From NCBI GenBank assembly GCA_003445035.1, contig DLVV01000071.1, positions 1-19,794 of the forward strand: DNA of 19,794 nt, written 5' to 3'. This DNA comes from Planctomycetaceae bacterium (GTDB taxonomy: Bacteria > Planctomycetota > Planctomycetia > Planctomycetales > Planctomycetaceae). Position 1 is the first letter of the stretch. The number at the start of each line of letters is the position of its first letter. The notes beneath the pieces were generated by a model, which saw only the letters and a program-made list of their open reading frames with translations, made no database searches and was not told where the DNA came from. Positions 7,847 to 16,091 of the stretch are shown piece after piece. The translations under genes were made by a program, and so were the position numbers.

Positions 7847-9256
7847 TCAGCCAACCGACCCCTCCATCTGCAATTCGATCAGCCGGTTCATCTCGACCGC
7901 GTACTCCATCGGCAGTTCCTTGACCAGTGGCTCGATGAAGCCCGTGACGATCATCGATGATGCTTCGGCCTCGGACATCCCCCGGCTCATCAGGTAGAAC
8001 AACTGTTCCTCGGCGATCTTCGAAACGCTCGCCTCGTGTTCGATCACGACGTCGTCTTCGTCGATTTCGATGTAAGGATACGTGTCGCTGCGGCTGTCGG
8101 GGTCGAGGATCAATGCGTCGCAGATGACGTTGCTCTTGCAGCCGGTCGCGTCGTTGTTGATTTTGACCAGGCCACGATAGCTCGAGCGGCCGCCGGCCTT
8201 GGAGATGCTCTTGGAGATGATCCGGCTGGAGGTGTTCGGAGCACAGTGAACCATCTTGGCCCCGGCATCCTGGTGCTGGCTGTCACCGGCGAAGGCGATC
8301 GAAAGCGTCTCGCCACGGGCCCCCGGCTCCATCAGGTACACGGCCGGATACTTCATTGTCAGCTTCGAGCCCAGGTTTCCGTCGACCCATTCCATCAACG
8401 CGTCGCTGTAGGCCATCGCCCGCTTGGTGACCAGGTTGTAGACGTTGTTGGACCAGTTCTGGATCGTCGTGTAACGGCAGCGACCGCCTCGCTTGACGAT
8501 GATCTCGACCACCGCCGAATGCAGGCTCTCGCTGGAGTACGTCGGAGCCGTGCAGCCCTCGACGTAATGCACTTTGGCACCCTCGTCGACGATGATCAGT
8601 GTCCGCTCGAACTGCCCCATGTTCTCGGAATTGATCCGGAAGTAGGCCTGCAGCGGGAATTCGATGTCGATACCCGGTGGGATGTAGATGAACGACCCGC
8701 CCGACCAGACAGCCGAGTTGAGTGCGGCGAACTTGTTGTCAGAGGGAGGGATAATCTTGCTGAAGTACTCGCGGAACAACTCGGGGTGCTCACGCAACGC
8801 CGTGTCGGTGTCGGTGAAGATCACGCCCTGCTCGGCCAGGTCCTCCTGCAGGCTCCCGTAGACCACTTCCGATTCGTATTGCGCTTTCACGCCCGCCAGG
8901 TACTTCTTCTCGGCTTCGGGGATTCCCAGCCGGTCGTAGGTCTTGCGGATGTCATCGGGCACATCGTCCCAACTCTTCTCCTGGCCCTCCGACGCACGGA
9001 CGTAGTAGAAGATGTCCTGGAAATCCAGATCACCCAATTCGCCGCCCCAGTCGGGCATCGGTTTGGTGTCGAAGATGGCCAGCGAGTCGAGCCGGAACTG
9101 CCGCATCCAGTCGGGCTCGTTCTTCATCTCCGAGATCTGTGAGACGATCTCGGCGTCGAGCCCCTTGCGGCTGGTGAAGACGTATTCGTCAGTCGGATCG
9201 TGAAAACCGTACTGATAGTCGCCGATCGGAACATGTGACTTGGCGTCGGTGGCCAT
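7847..9256 (-). CDS. sufB: Fe-S cluster assembly protein SufB
   Basis: A 469-residue SufB, the scaffold subunit on which nascent Fe-S clusters are built with SufC and SufD. The full family length is present, with strongly conserved segments: [62 protein letters not shown] (Cys in the region of the E. coli sulfur-accepting Cys405) and the [18 protein letters not shown] signature near the C-terminus. It lies 43 bp after sufC and 47 bp before sufD, in the same direction. Nothing is missing; this should be functional. Cytoplasmic. Confidence 0.97.
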   Translation of the reverse strand: MATDAKSHVPIGDYQYGFHDPTDEYVFTSRKGLDAEIVSQISEMKNEPDWMRQFRLDSLAIFDTKPMPDWGGELGDLDFQDIFYYVRASEGQEKSWDDVPDDIRKTYDRLGIPEAEKKYLAGVKAQYESEVVYGSLQEDLAEQGVIFTDTDTALREHPELFREYFSKIIPPSDNKFAALNSAVWSGGSFIYIPPGIDIEFPLQAYFRINSENMGQFERTLIIVDEGAKVHYVEGCTAPTYSSESLHSAVVEIIVKRGGRCRYTTIQNWSNNVYNLVTKRAMAYSDALMEWVDGNLGSKLTMKYPAVYLMEPGARGETLSIAFAGDSQHQDAGAKMVHCAPNTSSRIISKSISKAGGRSSYRGLVKINNDATGCKSNVICDALILDPDSRSDTYPYIEIDEDDVVIEHEASVSKIAEEQLFYLMSRGMSEAEASSMIVTGFIEPLVKELPMEYAVEMNRLIELQMEGSVG

Positions 9257-9299
9257 GGGTGTCTCGATGTTACGTGGTAGGTGTTTGGAGGAAGGTGTG

Positions 9300-10112
9300 T
9301 CAGGAGGTGGCCTGAGCGTCCTGGGTCTCTTCGAGGGCGGCGACTTCCGGGTGCCTTTCCCGGACAGTGGCGTAGCCGTTGGCGTGGAGATCGTGGGCCA
9401 GCGCGGCGTCGCCGGTTTCGACGATGCGGCCAGCGAGCATCACGTGGGTGTAATGGGGTTGGTTGAATTCGAGAAGTCTCTCGTGGTGCGTGATGATCAG
9501 GACACCGGTCTCGGGGCCGGCCAGCCCAGCGAGGCCTTCACTGACCACCCGTACCGCGTCGCTGTCGAGCCCGCTGTCGGTTTCGTCGAGCAGTGCGAAG
9601 CGGGGCTTGAGCATGGCCAGTTGCAGGATCTCCATTCGCTTCTTTTCGCCTCCGGAGAACCCATCGTTGAGGTAACGGCGGGCGAACTCGGGGTCGAGTC
9701 CCAACTCGTCCATCTGGTCCCGCAGCTCATTGCGGAACTCCCGCATCGGGATCAATCCCTCGCCCTCCTTCCGCTCGGGATTGCGGATGTTGGAAACGGC
9801 GTGACGGAGAAAATCGGCGACTTTCACTCCGGGGATCGTCACCGGGTACTGGAAGGCCAGGAACACGCCCTTCCGGGCGCGCTCATTGGCGTCCATTGCC
9901 AGCAGGTCCTCGCCGTCGAGCGTCGCCTGGCCACCGGTGATCTGGTAGAGCGGGTGCCCGGCCAGTGCGTAGGCCAGGGTGCTCTTGCCCGACCCGTTGG
10001 GACCCATCAACGCGTGGATCTCACCGGAGGTGATGTCGAGGTCGACGCCCTGGAGAATCGGGGTTTCGCCGACGGAGACGTGCAGGTCGGTGATCGAAAG
10101 AACACTAGTCAT
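9300..10112 (-). CDS. sufC: Fe-S assembly ATPase SufC
   Basis: A 270-residue ABC-type ATPase that powers the SufBC2D scaffold. Walker [10 protein letters not shown] is at 37-45, the Q-loop Gln at 88, the signature FSGGEKKR at 152-159, Walker B RFALLDE at 171-177, the D-loop SGLD at 180-183, and the H-loop in IITHHERLL. The ETDSGLD form of Walker B/D-loop is specific to SufC and separates it from transporter ATPases. The C-terminus has a short extra tail ([10 protein letters not shown]). It starts 30 bp after nuoB, without a strong Shine-Dalgarno, which fits translational coupling inside an operon. Gene order C-B-D differs from the frequent B-C-D or B-D-C orders. Confidence 0.97.
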   Translation of the reverse strand: MTSVLSITDLHVSVGETPILQGVDLDITSGEIHALMGPNGSGKSTLAYALAGHPLYQITGGQATLDGEDLLAMDANERARKGVFLAFQYPVTIPGVKVADFLRHAVSNIRNPERKEGEGLIPMREFRNELRDQMDELGLDPEFARRYLNDGFSGGEKKRMEILQLAMLKPRFALLDETDSGLDSDAVRVVSEGLAGLAGPETGVLIITHHERLLEFNQPHYTHVMLAGRIVETGDAALAHDLHANGYATVRERHPEVAALEETQDAQATS

Positions 10113-10142
10113 CGTGGAGGATCTTCGACTGTGGGTCGTGGG

Positions 10143-10733
10143 TCAAACTTGCAGAGCTTCGGGATCGGCGGCGTATCCGGTGTGGTGCGGAATCGGCAGT
10201 TCGTCGCTGACTTTCTGGCCAGCCCCCAGGAAACCGCTGCCGCTGCCGGCCTGCTTGGCCAATCGACGGCCCTTGATCTTGTCCTGGATCCGCATCACAC
10301 CCTCGAGCAGGGCTTCGGGTCGCGGCGGGCAGCCGGGGACGTAGACGTCGACAGGGACGACCAGGTCGACTCCCTTGACCACGTGGTAGCCCCACTTGAA
10401 GTACGGACCCCCGCCGACGGTGCAGGCTCCCATTGCGATGACGTATTTCGGGTCGGGCATCTGCTCGTAGAGACGACGTACCCGGCTGGCCATCTTGAAG
10501 GTCACCGTGCCGGCGACGATCATCAGGTCCGCCTGGCGCGGGCTGGCGCGGAAGGCTCCAGCACCGAACCGGTCCAGGTCGTATCGGCTGGCACCCGTCG
10601 CCATCATCTCGATGGCACAACAGGCCAGGCCGAAGGTCATCGGCCAGATGCTGGACTCCTTGGCCCAGTTCATCGCCTGCTCGAGCGATGATACGATCAC
10701 GTTCTCTTCAAAACGTCCTTCGATCCAGGTCAT
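10143..10733 (-). CDS. nuoB: NADH-quinone oxidoreductase subunit B (NuoB/Nqo6), isolated from other nuo genes
   Basis: A 196-residue protein with all four ligands of complex I cluster N2: the tandem Cys38-Cys39 ([12 protein letters not shown]), Cys104 (GACTVGGG) and Cys135 ([13 protein letters not shown]). The segment [13 protein letters not shown] is typical of NuoB/Nqo6. In complex I this subunit carries the last Fe-S cluster before quinone, on the cytoplasmic side of the membrane. No nuoA, nuoC or nuoD flanks it: it sits between the SufR-like gene (76 bp) and sufC (30 bp). A GAGGG Shine-Dalgarno is 5 nt from the ATG. The C-terminal 35 residues (Gly/Ser-rich then [14 protein letters not shown]) extend past the core. 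It could be the organism's only NuoB placed here or a second copy; membership of a related hydrogenase-type complex is less likely, as no partner genes are visible. Confidence 0.9.
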   Translation of the reverse strand: MTWIEGRFEENVIVSSLEQAMNWAKESSIWPMTFGLACCAIEMMATGASRYDLDRFGAGAFRASPRQADLMIVAGTVTFKMASRVRRLYEQMPDPKYVIAMGACTVGGGPYFKWGYHVVKGVDLVVPVDVYVPGCPPRPEALLEGVMRIQDKIKGRRLAKQAGSGSGFLGAGQKVSDELPIPHHTGYAADPEALQV

Positions 10734-10809
10734 CGGTCCCTCGGCCTCGTCTTGATTTGTTCTTGGCTTGTCCGGATGGATGGGAAGATCGGGTCTTCCT
10801 CGAGATCGC

Positions 10810-11466
10810 TCACTTTAGCAGGACCACGTCGGCTTGCAATTGCGTCGGGCGGGGCTCGAATTCACAGCAACTCTCGCCGTCGCGCCAACACGAGGTTAGT
10901 TCGATCGGTGTCCCCAACACATCGGCGAAGACGTCTTGTTCGAGATTGCAGATATCCGGGTCACAACTGGCCAACTCGGGGTAGGGACAGTTCTTCTCGC
11001 GGAGAATCGGCAATCCGTTTCGCTCATCCAACTCGACGTCGTAACCACTCTCGGACATGACCTGGGTCAGGCGGGCGAATCGCTCGGCGATCGTTCCCTC
11101 ACCGACCTGGCTGGAATAGTGAGAGACCAGGGCACTGCGGACTCCTTCGATCACCTGTGCCTTGGTGGCCACGTCGTCGATCCGCTTGACCTCTGTCCAC
11201 AGGATGCGGGCGAGGTCACCGTAGTTGTTGCCCAGTTCCTTCAGGCCGCGGTCGGTGACACGGTAGACGTGCCGGGGACGGCCACGGCCCTCCAGTCGCA
11301 CAGCTTCGCGGGTGACCAGGTCTTTTTTCAGCAACCGAGCCAGCCTCTGCCGGATTGCCGTCGGAGTGACACCGAAATCCTCACACAGGTCCTGCACCGA
11401 CCCGCCGTCATTGCGACGCAAGCGGTCCAGGCACTCTCGGTCGTGTGTGTCGAGGTTGGTTTGCAT
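10810..11466 (-). CDS. sufR: SufR-like Fe-S-sensing transcription regulator
   Basis: A 218-residue regulator with an N-terminal winged helix-turn-helix (about 8-75; [29 protein letters not shown], then the wing [15 protein letters not shown]) and a C-terminal cysteine-rich segment. Cysteines 160 and 173 are separated by 12 residues, as in the C-X12-C start of the SufR cluster motif, followed by Cys193, Cys200 and Cys201. SufR proteins bind an Fe-S cluster and repress suf genes when clusters are plentiful. Position at the head of the suf operon supports this. The open frame allows a GTG at 11502, but ATG 11466 has an AGGGA Shine-Dalgarno about 10 nt upstream and matches where the HTH should begin. 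A consensus-like promoter lies at 11526-11554 with an inverted repeat on it, suggesting autoregulation. Exact cluster type is unknown. Confidence 0.82.
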   Translation of the reverse strand: MQTNLDTHDRECLDRLRRNDGGSVQDLCEDFGVTPTAIRQRLARLLKKDLVTREAVRLEGRGRPRHVYRVTDRGLKELGNNYGDLARILWTEVKRIDDVATKAQVIEGVRSALVSHYSSQVGEGTIAERFARLTQVMSESGYDVELDERNGLPILREKNCPYPELASCDPDICNLEQDVFADVLGTPIELTSCWRDGESCCEFEPRPTQLQADVVLLK

Positions 11467-11525
11467 CGATTCGAATCCCTGGCCGAACCGCCGGATCTCC
11501 ACCGATCAGCCGACAGTGGCAGCCC

Positions 11526-11554
11526 ATTCTAGGCACACAATTGATTTTCGACAA
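11526..11554 (-). promoter_or_regulatory. Sigma70-like promoter candidate for the sufR-nuoB-sufCBD operon
   Basis: On the minus strand TTGTCG (11549-11554, four of six to the -35 consensus) and TAGAAT (11526-11531, five of six to the -10 consensus) are separated by exactly 17 nt. Transcription would start near 11519, about 50 nt before ATG 11466. This is the only good promoter pattern I find upstream of the suf genes. Confidence 0.5.
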
Positions 11555-11571
11555 GAAGCAGTGCGGAAAAT
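11544..11571. promoter_or_regulatory. Inverted repeat over the -35 element; possible SufR operator
   Basis: ATTTTC (11544-11549) and GAAAAT (11566-11571) form a perfect 6-bp inverted repeat with a 16-bp spacer, so the half-sites are 22 bp apart, about two helical turns. With a 2-nt bulge the match extends to CAATT(GA)TTTTC against GAAAATTG. It covers the -35 hexamer, a good place for a repressor. It does not match the cyanobacterial SufR site CAAC-N6-GTTG, so the assignment is inference. Confidence 0.35.
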
Positions 11572-11660
11572 TGCTTTTGCCTTGGTTTTTTGATGTTCCG
11601 AACTGGTGAAAAGACACGGTGTGGGGGAGATCCTGATTAGTTTGACGAACGTGTTCCGGG

Positions 11661-11666
11661 TATAGT
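11661..11666 (+). promoter_or_regulatory. Possible -10 element for the symporter gene
   Basis: TATAGT (five of six to the -10 consensus) lies 39 nt before the symporter ATG. The nearest -35-like hexamer, TTGACG at 11642-11647, is only 13 nt away, too close for a standard sigma70 promoter. So this is a weak candidate, supported mainly by position. Confidence 0.25.
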
Positions 11667-11705
11667 TTCCACCCGATTCGGTTCCGTTGAGACAGGGGAA
11701 GCGTC

Positions 11706-13511
11706 ATGAGGCGTAGATGGGCAGCGGCGAGATTGGCACAGGGGCAGCGGACGGGAAGCCGGCGGTGGTTGGTGTTGCCGCTGCTGGCGATGTCGCTGGT
11801 CGTCGTTTCCTCGACACTCTCGGCTGCGCCCCAGCCGACCGACGCGGTGGCGGGCCCCGTAGCGGATACCGAGTTGAGCGGTTTTCGCAAGATCGAGGCC
11901 GAGGTCAACGATGCCTTCGGGACGTTCAACGGCTGGATCGCGACGGTGTTGTTCTATCCCATCCCTCTTTCCAGCGGTGAGGACATCGATGGGGATGGCC
12001 AGTTGGGTCCGGGTGAGGATACCAACGGCAACGGTCAACTTGACCCGGGCACCGGTCTTCCGGCGGCGGTCCTGTGGCTGGTGGCCGGTTCGTTGTTCTT
12101 CACGATCCGGATGGGCTTCATCAATTTCCGCGGGTTCTTCCACGCGATCAAGGTCACCGCCGGCAAGTACGACAATGCCGAGGATGAAGGAGAAGTGTCT
12201 CACTTCCAGGCATTGACGGCCGCGTTGTCGGCAACCGTCGGCCTGGGCAACATCGCCGGGGTGGCGGTGGCGGTATCGGTTGGTGGTCCGGGGGCGACAT
12301 TCTGGATGGTCCTGGCGGGGCTGTTGGGCATGTCGGCGAAGTTTGTCGAGTGCACCCTGGGCCAGAAGTACCGCGAAGTCCGCGAGGACGGTCGCGTGAT
12401 GGGCGGAGCCATGTTCTATCTCAGCCGTGGGTTGGCCGAGAAGAAGCTCGGCGTCCTCGGGACGATCCTGGCCTTTTCCTTCGCCGTGCTGTGCATCGGC
12501 GGTTCGTTCGCCGGTGGCAACGCGTTCCAGGTCAGCCAGTCGCTGCGGGCGGTCGAAGAGACGATTCCGGTCCTGAAGGATGCCCCCTGGCTCTATGGCC
12601 TGGCAATGACCGCGATGGTCGGAGTGGTGATCATCGGCGGCATCAAGCGGATCGCGGCCACGGCAGCGACGATTGTTCCGTTCATGTGCGGCGTTTACGT
12701 GCTGGCGGCCATTGCGATCCTGGTGATGAATGCCAGCCAGGTGCCGGCAGCGTTTTCAGCGATCTTCTCGGGAGCCTTTTCGGCCGATGCGGCCTACGGG
12801 GGTTTTCTGGGTGTGTTGATCATGGGGTTCAAGCGAGCTGCGTTTTCCAACGAGGCCGGCATCGGTTCGGCCGCGATCGCTCATTCGGCGGCCAAGACCG
12901 AGTTCCCGGTCCGCGAGGGCATCGTGGCACTGCTGGAGCCGTTCATCGACACCGTGGTCGTCTGCACGATGACGGCCCTGGTGATCATCGTCACCGGTGC
13001 CTACAGCACCGACACCTACCGCGGAACCCTGGCCGAGCAGGCCGCCGCCGGCGGGGTCGATGTTGAGGTGATGGTGGCCGAGCACGGTGAGATCATCGAG
13101 AAGGAGCAGGGGGCGCAGCTGACCTCGCGGGCGATGGGAGCCGCGATTCCCTACTTCGAGTATGTGCTCTCGGTGGCCGTCATCCTGTTCGCCTACTCGA
13201 CGATGATCTCGTGGTCGTATTACGGCGAGCGGTGCTGGGCCTACCTGTTCGGGGACGGCGCCTCGATGTCCTACCGGATCATCTTCCTGGTCTTCGTTTT
13301 CCTCGGCTCGGTCGTGTCGGCCAAGAACGTCCTGGAACTCGGTGACCTGATGATCATGGGCATGGCGGTTCCCAACATCCTCGGTGTGCTCTTGCTCTCC
13401 GGAGGCGTCAAGCGGGACCTCGACGAATACTGGCGGAGGCTGAAGGCGGGAGACTTTGACGCGGACGCTGCTTCGTCGGGTGGAGTGGCGTCGCCGCCAC
13501 TCGACGAATAG
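11706..13511 (+). CDS. AGCS-family sodium:alanine/glycine symporter with EF-hand-like insert
   Basis: A 601-residue membrane protein of the alanine-or-glycine:cation symporter family, importing small neutral amino acids with Na+. Family landmarks are TVGLGNIAGVAVAVSVGGPG (first transport motif), GMSAKFVECTLGQKYR, and FKRAAFSNEAGIGSAAIAHSAAKT (second motif), with about 11 membrane helices. Two additions stand out. Residues 21-41 look like a signal peptide (WLVLPLLAMSLVVVSS, then SAAP), consistent with the N-terminus being outside. Residues 93-116, between the first amphipathic segment and the first long helix, hold two back-to-back 12-residue calcium-loop motifs: DIDGDGQLGPGE and DTNGNGQLDPGT. 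Compared with E. coli YaaJ the N-terminus is clearly longer. An AGGGGA Shine-Dalgarno lies 6 nt from the ATG. It is transcribed alone, divergently from the sufR-like gene, with a terminator candidate 16 nt after the stop. The substrate is inferred from family. Confidence 0.93.
   Translation: MRRRWAAARLAQGQRTGSRRWLVLPLLAMSLVVVSSTLSAAPQPTDAVAGPVADTELSGFRKIEAEVNDAFGTFNGWIATVLFYPIPLSSGEDIDGDGQLGPGEDTNGNGQLDPGTGLPAAVLWLVAGSLFFTIRMGFINFRGFFHAIKVTAGKYDNAEDEGEVSHFQALTAALSATVGLGNIAGVAVAVSVGGPGATFWMVLAGLLGMSAKFVECTLGQKYREVREDGRVMGGAMFYLSRGLAEKKLGVLGTILAFSFAVLCIGGSFAGGNAFQVSQSLRAVEETIPVLKDAPWLYGLAMTAMVGVVIIGGIKRIAATAATIVPFMCGVYVLAAIAILVMNASQVPAAFSAIFSGAFSADAAYGGFLGVLIMGFKRAAFSNEAGIGSAAIAHSAAKTEFPVREGIVALLEPFIDTVVVCTMTALVIIVTGAYSTDTYRGTLAEQAAAGGVDVEVMVAEHGEIIEKEQGAQLTSRAMGAAIPYFEYVLSVAVILFAYSTMISWSYYGERCWAYLFGDGASMSYRIIFLVFVFLGSVVSAKNVLELGDLMIMGMAVPNILGVLLLSGGVKRDLDEYWRRLKAGDFDADAASSGGVASPPLDE
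11982..12053 (+). other. Two tandem EF-hand-like calcium loops inside the symporter
   Basis: Residues 93-104 carry Asp at positions 1, 3 and 5, Gly at 6, Leu at 8 and Glu at 12, a complete EF-hand loop pattern. Residues 105-116 follow without a gap: Asp1, Asn3, Asn5, Gly6, Leu8, Asp9, but Thr at 12, so the second loop is incomplete. The arrangement resembles dockerin/EF-hand-like calcium repeats on secreted proteins. Calcium binding is inference. Confidence 0.6.
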
Positions 13512-13970
13512 CCCGACCGCCTGGCTGCCGGCCCTGGTGGCCGGTTTCTTCAGCCGTTCGACACGGATGTTGCGGAAGTGGACTTCCGATCCCTCGCTTT
13601 GCAGGGCCAGGTGCCCGGAGCTGGGCACGCATCCGGTGACGCTGCCGGCTTTCTTGCCGTTGATCTCGACTGTCAACGCACCGCTGCGGCAGGTGACCAC
13701 GCAGGTGTTCCACATCTTGGGGTTGGTCACCAGGTCATTGACGCTGACCATGTTGTCGGTCTTGGCACCGTTGTGTGTCAGGACGCTGCCGGCCTTGGGG
13801 GCGTGCAGCTGGACCTGGATCGATCGGGGCCAGATCTTGTCGGGTCCGCCTGCTGGATCGGGTTTCGTCTCACGGGTCGCCTCAAAACGATCACCTCGGC
13901 ACCTGGCGATCTTGATCGCGGAAACGCCGCCGTACACTGCGATTCTGAGAGAGTCCCGCCATTCGATTCA
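13512..13970 (-). pseudogene. Remnant of a DUF1080 (3-keto-disaccharide hydrolase-like) gene
   Basis: This 486-bp gap between the symporter and the methyltransferase contains the C-terminal half of a DUF1080 domain, a concanavalin-like fold common in Planctomycetota. Recognisable pieces are GPDKIWPRSIQVQL, MWNTCVVTCRSG, VEINGKKAGSVTGC, and the typical end GHLALQSEGSEVHFRNIRVERL. The front half, including the usual LFNGKDLSGW-type segment and any signal peptide, is missing: a TGA at 13968-13970 closes the frame, and the codons after it (EWRDSLRIAV...) do not continue the domain sensibly. No good start codon or ribosome binding site precedes the conserved part. The frame also has no stop after its natural end; it runs on antisense through the symporter to 12756. 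Lacking both ends, it is best read as a decayed gene. A sequencing frameshift would not explain the missing 3' stop. Confidence 0.65.
13528..13550 (+). terminator. Intrinsic terminator candidate after the symporter
   Basis: CCGGCC-CTGGT-GGCCGG (13528-13544) forms a perfect 6-bp G+C stem with a 5-nt loop, followed by TTTCTT (13545-13550). It lies 16 nt after the symporter stop codon. The T-run is interrupted, so strength is uncertain. It overlaps the antisense remnant of a DUF1080 gene. Confidence 0.5.
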
Positions 13971-13997
13971 ACAGGCTGTCCGGGCATTATCAAGTTG

Positions 13998-14573
13998 TCA
14001 GACGGCCGGCTGACGTGCGATCAGTCGACCGACCGATCGGTCCGACAGAATCGCTTCCTCGTACCTCACCACCTCGAGTTCGCCGTACAACGCGGGCAAT
14101 TCGTTTCGCTCCAGCACGAAGGCCGGATTCTTCAGGTGGTTGTCGGGTCGGTCGCACTGTCCTGGTCCGAAAGTCTCGTGGACGAGCAGCCCACCGGGAA
14201 CCAGGGCCCGAGTCACCAGCCCGGGCAGTCGGTGGCGATCGAGGAATCGGAAGACCACAACCAGGTCGTAGGAATTTGGCAGGGGAAGGAATCGGTCGAG
14301 GTCACCTGCGATCAGTCGCGGGGTGACCTGGTGTCGGGCGGCCAACCGGGAGGCGGCGTGGAGTCCGGCGGCCGAGACATCGACGGCGTCGACCTGCCAG
14401 CCTCGGGTTGCCAGCCAGATAGCATTCTCACCCAGCCCGCATGCCAGTTCGAGCACCCTCCCGGGCGGCACCCCTTCGACCGCATCGATCAGCCACTCGT
14501 CGGCCTGCAACAGCTCGGCGGGTGCCGCCTCGGCGTATTTTTTGTTCCACCGTCGCCGGTCGTCGTCACTCAT
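13998..14573 (-). CDS. Class I SAM-dependent methyltransferase (TehB-like)
   Basis: A 191-residue Rossmann-fold methyltransferase. Motif I, VLELACGLGENAIWLA (about residues 40-55), is the SAM-binding loop; VDAVDVS provides the acidic residue at the end of strand 2; the motif IV region is SYDLVVVFRFLDR; motif VI is LVPGGLLVHETF. Size and layout resemble the small TehB/thiopurine-like group that methylates small molecules or metalloids. The N-terminus (RRWNKKYAE) is typical of this group. It begins 18 bp after gatB and probably shares its transcript, but nothing links it to tRNA amidation. Its substrate cannot be told from the sequence. Confidence 0.85.
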   Translation of the reverse strand: MSDDDRRRWNKKYAEAAPAELLQADEWLIDAVEGVPPGRVLELACGLGENAIWLATRGWQVDAVDVSAAGLHAASRLAARHQVTPRLIAGDLDRFLPLPNSYDLVVVFRFLDRHRLPGLVTRALVPGGLLVHETFGPGQCDRPDNHLKNPAFVLERNELPALYGELEVVRYEEAILSDRSVGRLIARQPAV

Positions 14574-14591
14574 CGAGTCGTCTCGCCCGGC

Positions 14592-16091
14592 TCACGGTCG
14601 TAGCCTCGCGATCAACGTCTCGCGGACCACGTTGGGGTCGGCCCCTCCGGCTTCCCGCATCACTTCGCCGATCAGCTTGCCGATGGCGGCGTCTTTGCCA
14701 CCGCGAAAATCTTCGGCCGCTTTCTCGTTTCGGGAAATCACCGCGTCGATCACCGTCTCGAGTGCACCGCTGTCAGCGACAGCCGACAGCCCACACTCTT
14801 CGACGATGTTCGCGATTCGCTCGGCGATGGACCCGTCGCCCCCCTTGCGGTCCATCAGCGAGGAGAAGACCTCGCGGCCGCTGCGAGTGGTCAGTTCCCC
14901 GGAGGTGATCATTCCGAGCAAGGTGGCCAGTCCCTGGGCGTCGATCGGAAAATTCCCGATCGTCTCTTGCCGCTCGTTGAGTTCTCTCAGCACATCCTGG
15001 GTCACCCAGTTGGCCGCTCGCTTGGCGTCGCCACACGCTGTGGCCACGGCCTCGAAATAGTCCGCCGTTTCGCGGCCCTGGTCGACCAGTACACCGGCGT
15101 CGTAATCGGACAGCTCCAGCTCCGAGACGAATCGTCGCCGTCGGTCGGCCGGTGGTTCGCAAAGTTCGGCTCTCTGAAGCTCGATCCACTCGTCGCTGAA
15201 GCTCACCGGCAGCAGGTCGGGGTCGGGGAAGTACCGGTAGTCGGAGGCCTCTTCCTTGCCGCGTTGGGCAAAGGTCACGCCGCGGTCGGCGTCCCAGCCG
15301 CGGGTTTGCTTGGCGGTGTCGGTGTAAACCCCGCCACACTGTTCGAACTCTTGCTGCTGCCGGGCGATCTCGTGGATCAGGGCGGCTTCGACTCCGCGGA
15401 AGCTGTTGAGGTTCTTGACTTCCACGATGGGCGTTCGAATGGACTCGTCGTCGGCAGTGGGGATTTCGAGGTTCACGTTGGCGTCGCAGCGGAGGCTGCC
15501 CTCCTGCATGTTGCAGTCCGACACGCCCAGGTAGATCATCAGCAGTCGGATCTCCTCGAGGTACCGCCGGGCTTCGGTCGCTGATCCGATGTCGGGCTCG
15601 GAGACGATCTCCAACAGCGGCGTGCCAGCCCGGTTCAGATCCACACGGCTCTCGCCTCCCCGGCCACTCTCGTCGTGGAGGTTCTTTCCGGCGTCTTCCT
15701 CCAGGTGCACCCGGATCAGCCGGATCCGCCGCGACTCGATCTCGCCATCGTCCTGCTCGACGTCGACATCCAGGTGCCCCCCCTGGCAAAAGGGGAGGTC
15801 GTACTGGCTGATCTGGTAGGCCTTGGGCAGGTCGGGGTAGTAGTACTGCTTGCGGTCCCACTTGGTGAGGTCGGCGATGGTTCCCGAGAGTGCCAGCCCG
15901 GCCCGAACCGAGAGTTCCAGGGCACGACGATTCATCACCGGCAGGGCCCCGGGCAGTCCGAGGCAGACCGGGCAGGTTTGAACGTTGGGTTCGTCGGGAT
16001 TGAACCGGTTGGCACAACCGCAGAAGATCTTCGTCCGGGTCTGCAGTTGGACGTGGACTTCCAGGCCGATAATCGTCGTTGGAGAGGTCAT
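14592..16091 (-). CDS. gatB: Asp-tRNA(Asn)/Glu-tRNA(Gln) amidotransferase subunit B
   Basis: A 499-residue GatB, the kinase/tRNA-binding subunit of GatCAB. It phosphorylates the Glu or Asp on misacylated tRNA so that ammonia from GatA can convert it to Gln or Asn. The N-terminal signature [20 protein letters not shown] is followed by the zinc knuckle Cys24, Cys26, Cys40, Cys43. Catalytic-cradle segments include [51 protein letters not shown] and EVKNLNSFR. The YqeY-like tail domain fills about 350-499. Its ATG overlaps the gatA TGA by 4 bp (ATGA), a sign of translational coupling. Presence of GatCAB implies that this organism makes Gln-tRNA and/or Asn-tRNA indirectly. Confidence 0.97.
   Translation of the reverse strand: MTSPTTIIGLEVHVQLQTRTKIFCGCANRFNPDEPNVQTCPVCLGLPGALPVMNRRALELSVRAGLALSGTIADLTKWDRKQYYYPDLPKAYQISQYDLPFCQGGHLDVDVEQDDGEIESRRIRLIRVHLEEDAGKNLHDESGRGGESRVDLNRAGTPLLEIVSEPDIGSATEARRYLEEIRLLMIYLGVSDCNMQEGSLRCDANVNLEIPTADDESIRTPIVEVKNLNSFRGVEAALIHEIARQQQEFEQCGGVYTDTAKQTRGWDADRGVTFAQRGKEEASDYRYFPDPDLLPVSFSDEWIELQRAELCEPPADRRRRFVSELELSDYDAGVLVDQGRETADYFEAVATACGDAKRAANWVTQDVLRELNERQETIGNFPIDAQGLATLLGMITSGELTTRSGREVFSSLMDRKGGDGSIAERIANIVEECGLSAVADSGALETVIDAVISRNEKAAEDFRGGKDAAIGKLIGEVMREAGGADPNVVRETLIARLRP

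Noticed and set aside
9240..10691. 483-codon plus-strand open frame opposite sufC and nuoB
   Set aside because: Antisense shadow of two clearly conserved genes in GC-rich DNA; the translation is Gly/Val/Asp-rich with no recognisable domain.
11467..11502. GTG start at 11502 for the SufR-like gene
   Set aside because: No Shine-Dalgarno and only about 17 nt from the predicted transcript start; ATG 11466 fits better.
11642..11666. TTGACG plus TATAGT as a complete plus-strand promoter for the symporter
   Set aside because: The spacer is only 13 nt; only the -10-like element was kept as a weak candidate.
12756..13937. Full 393-codon minus-strand frame as one protein
   Set aside because: Only the first third shows DUF1080 similarity; the rest is antisense to the well-conserved symporter, so it was called a remnant instead.
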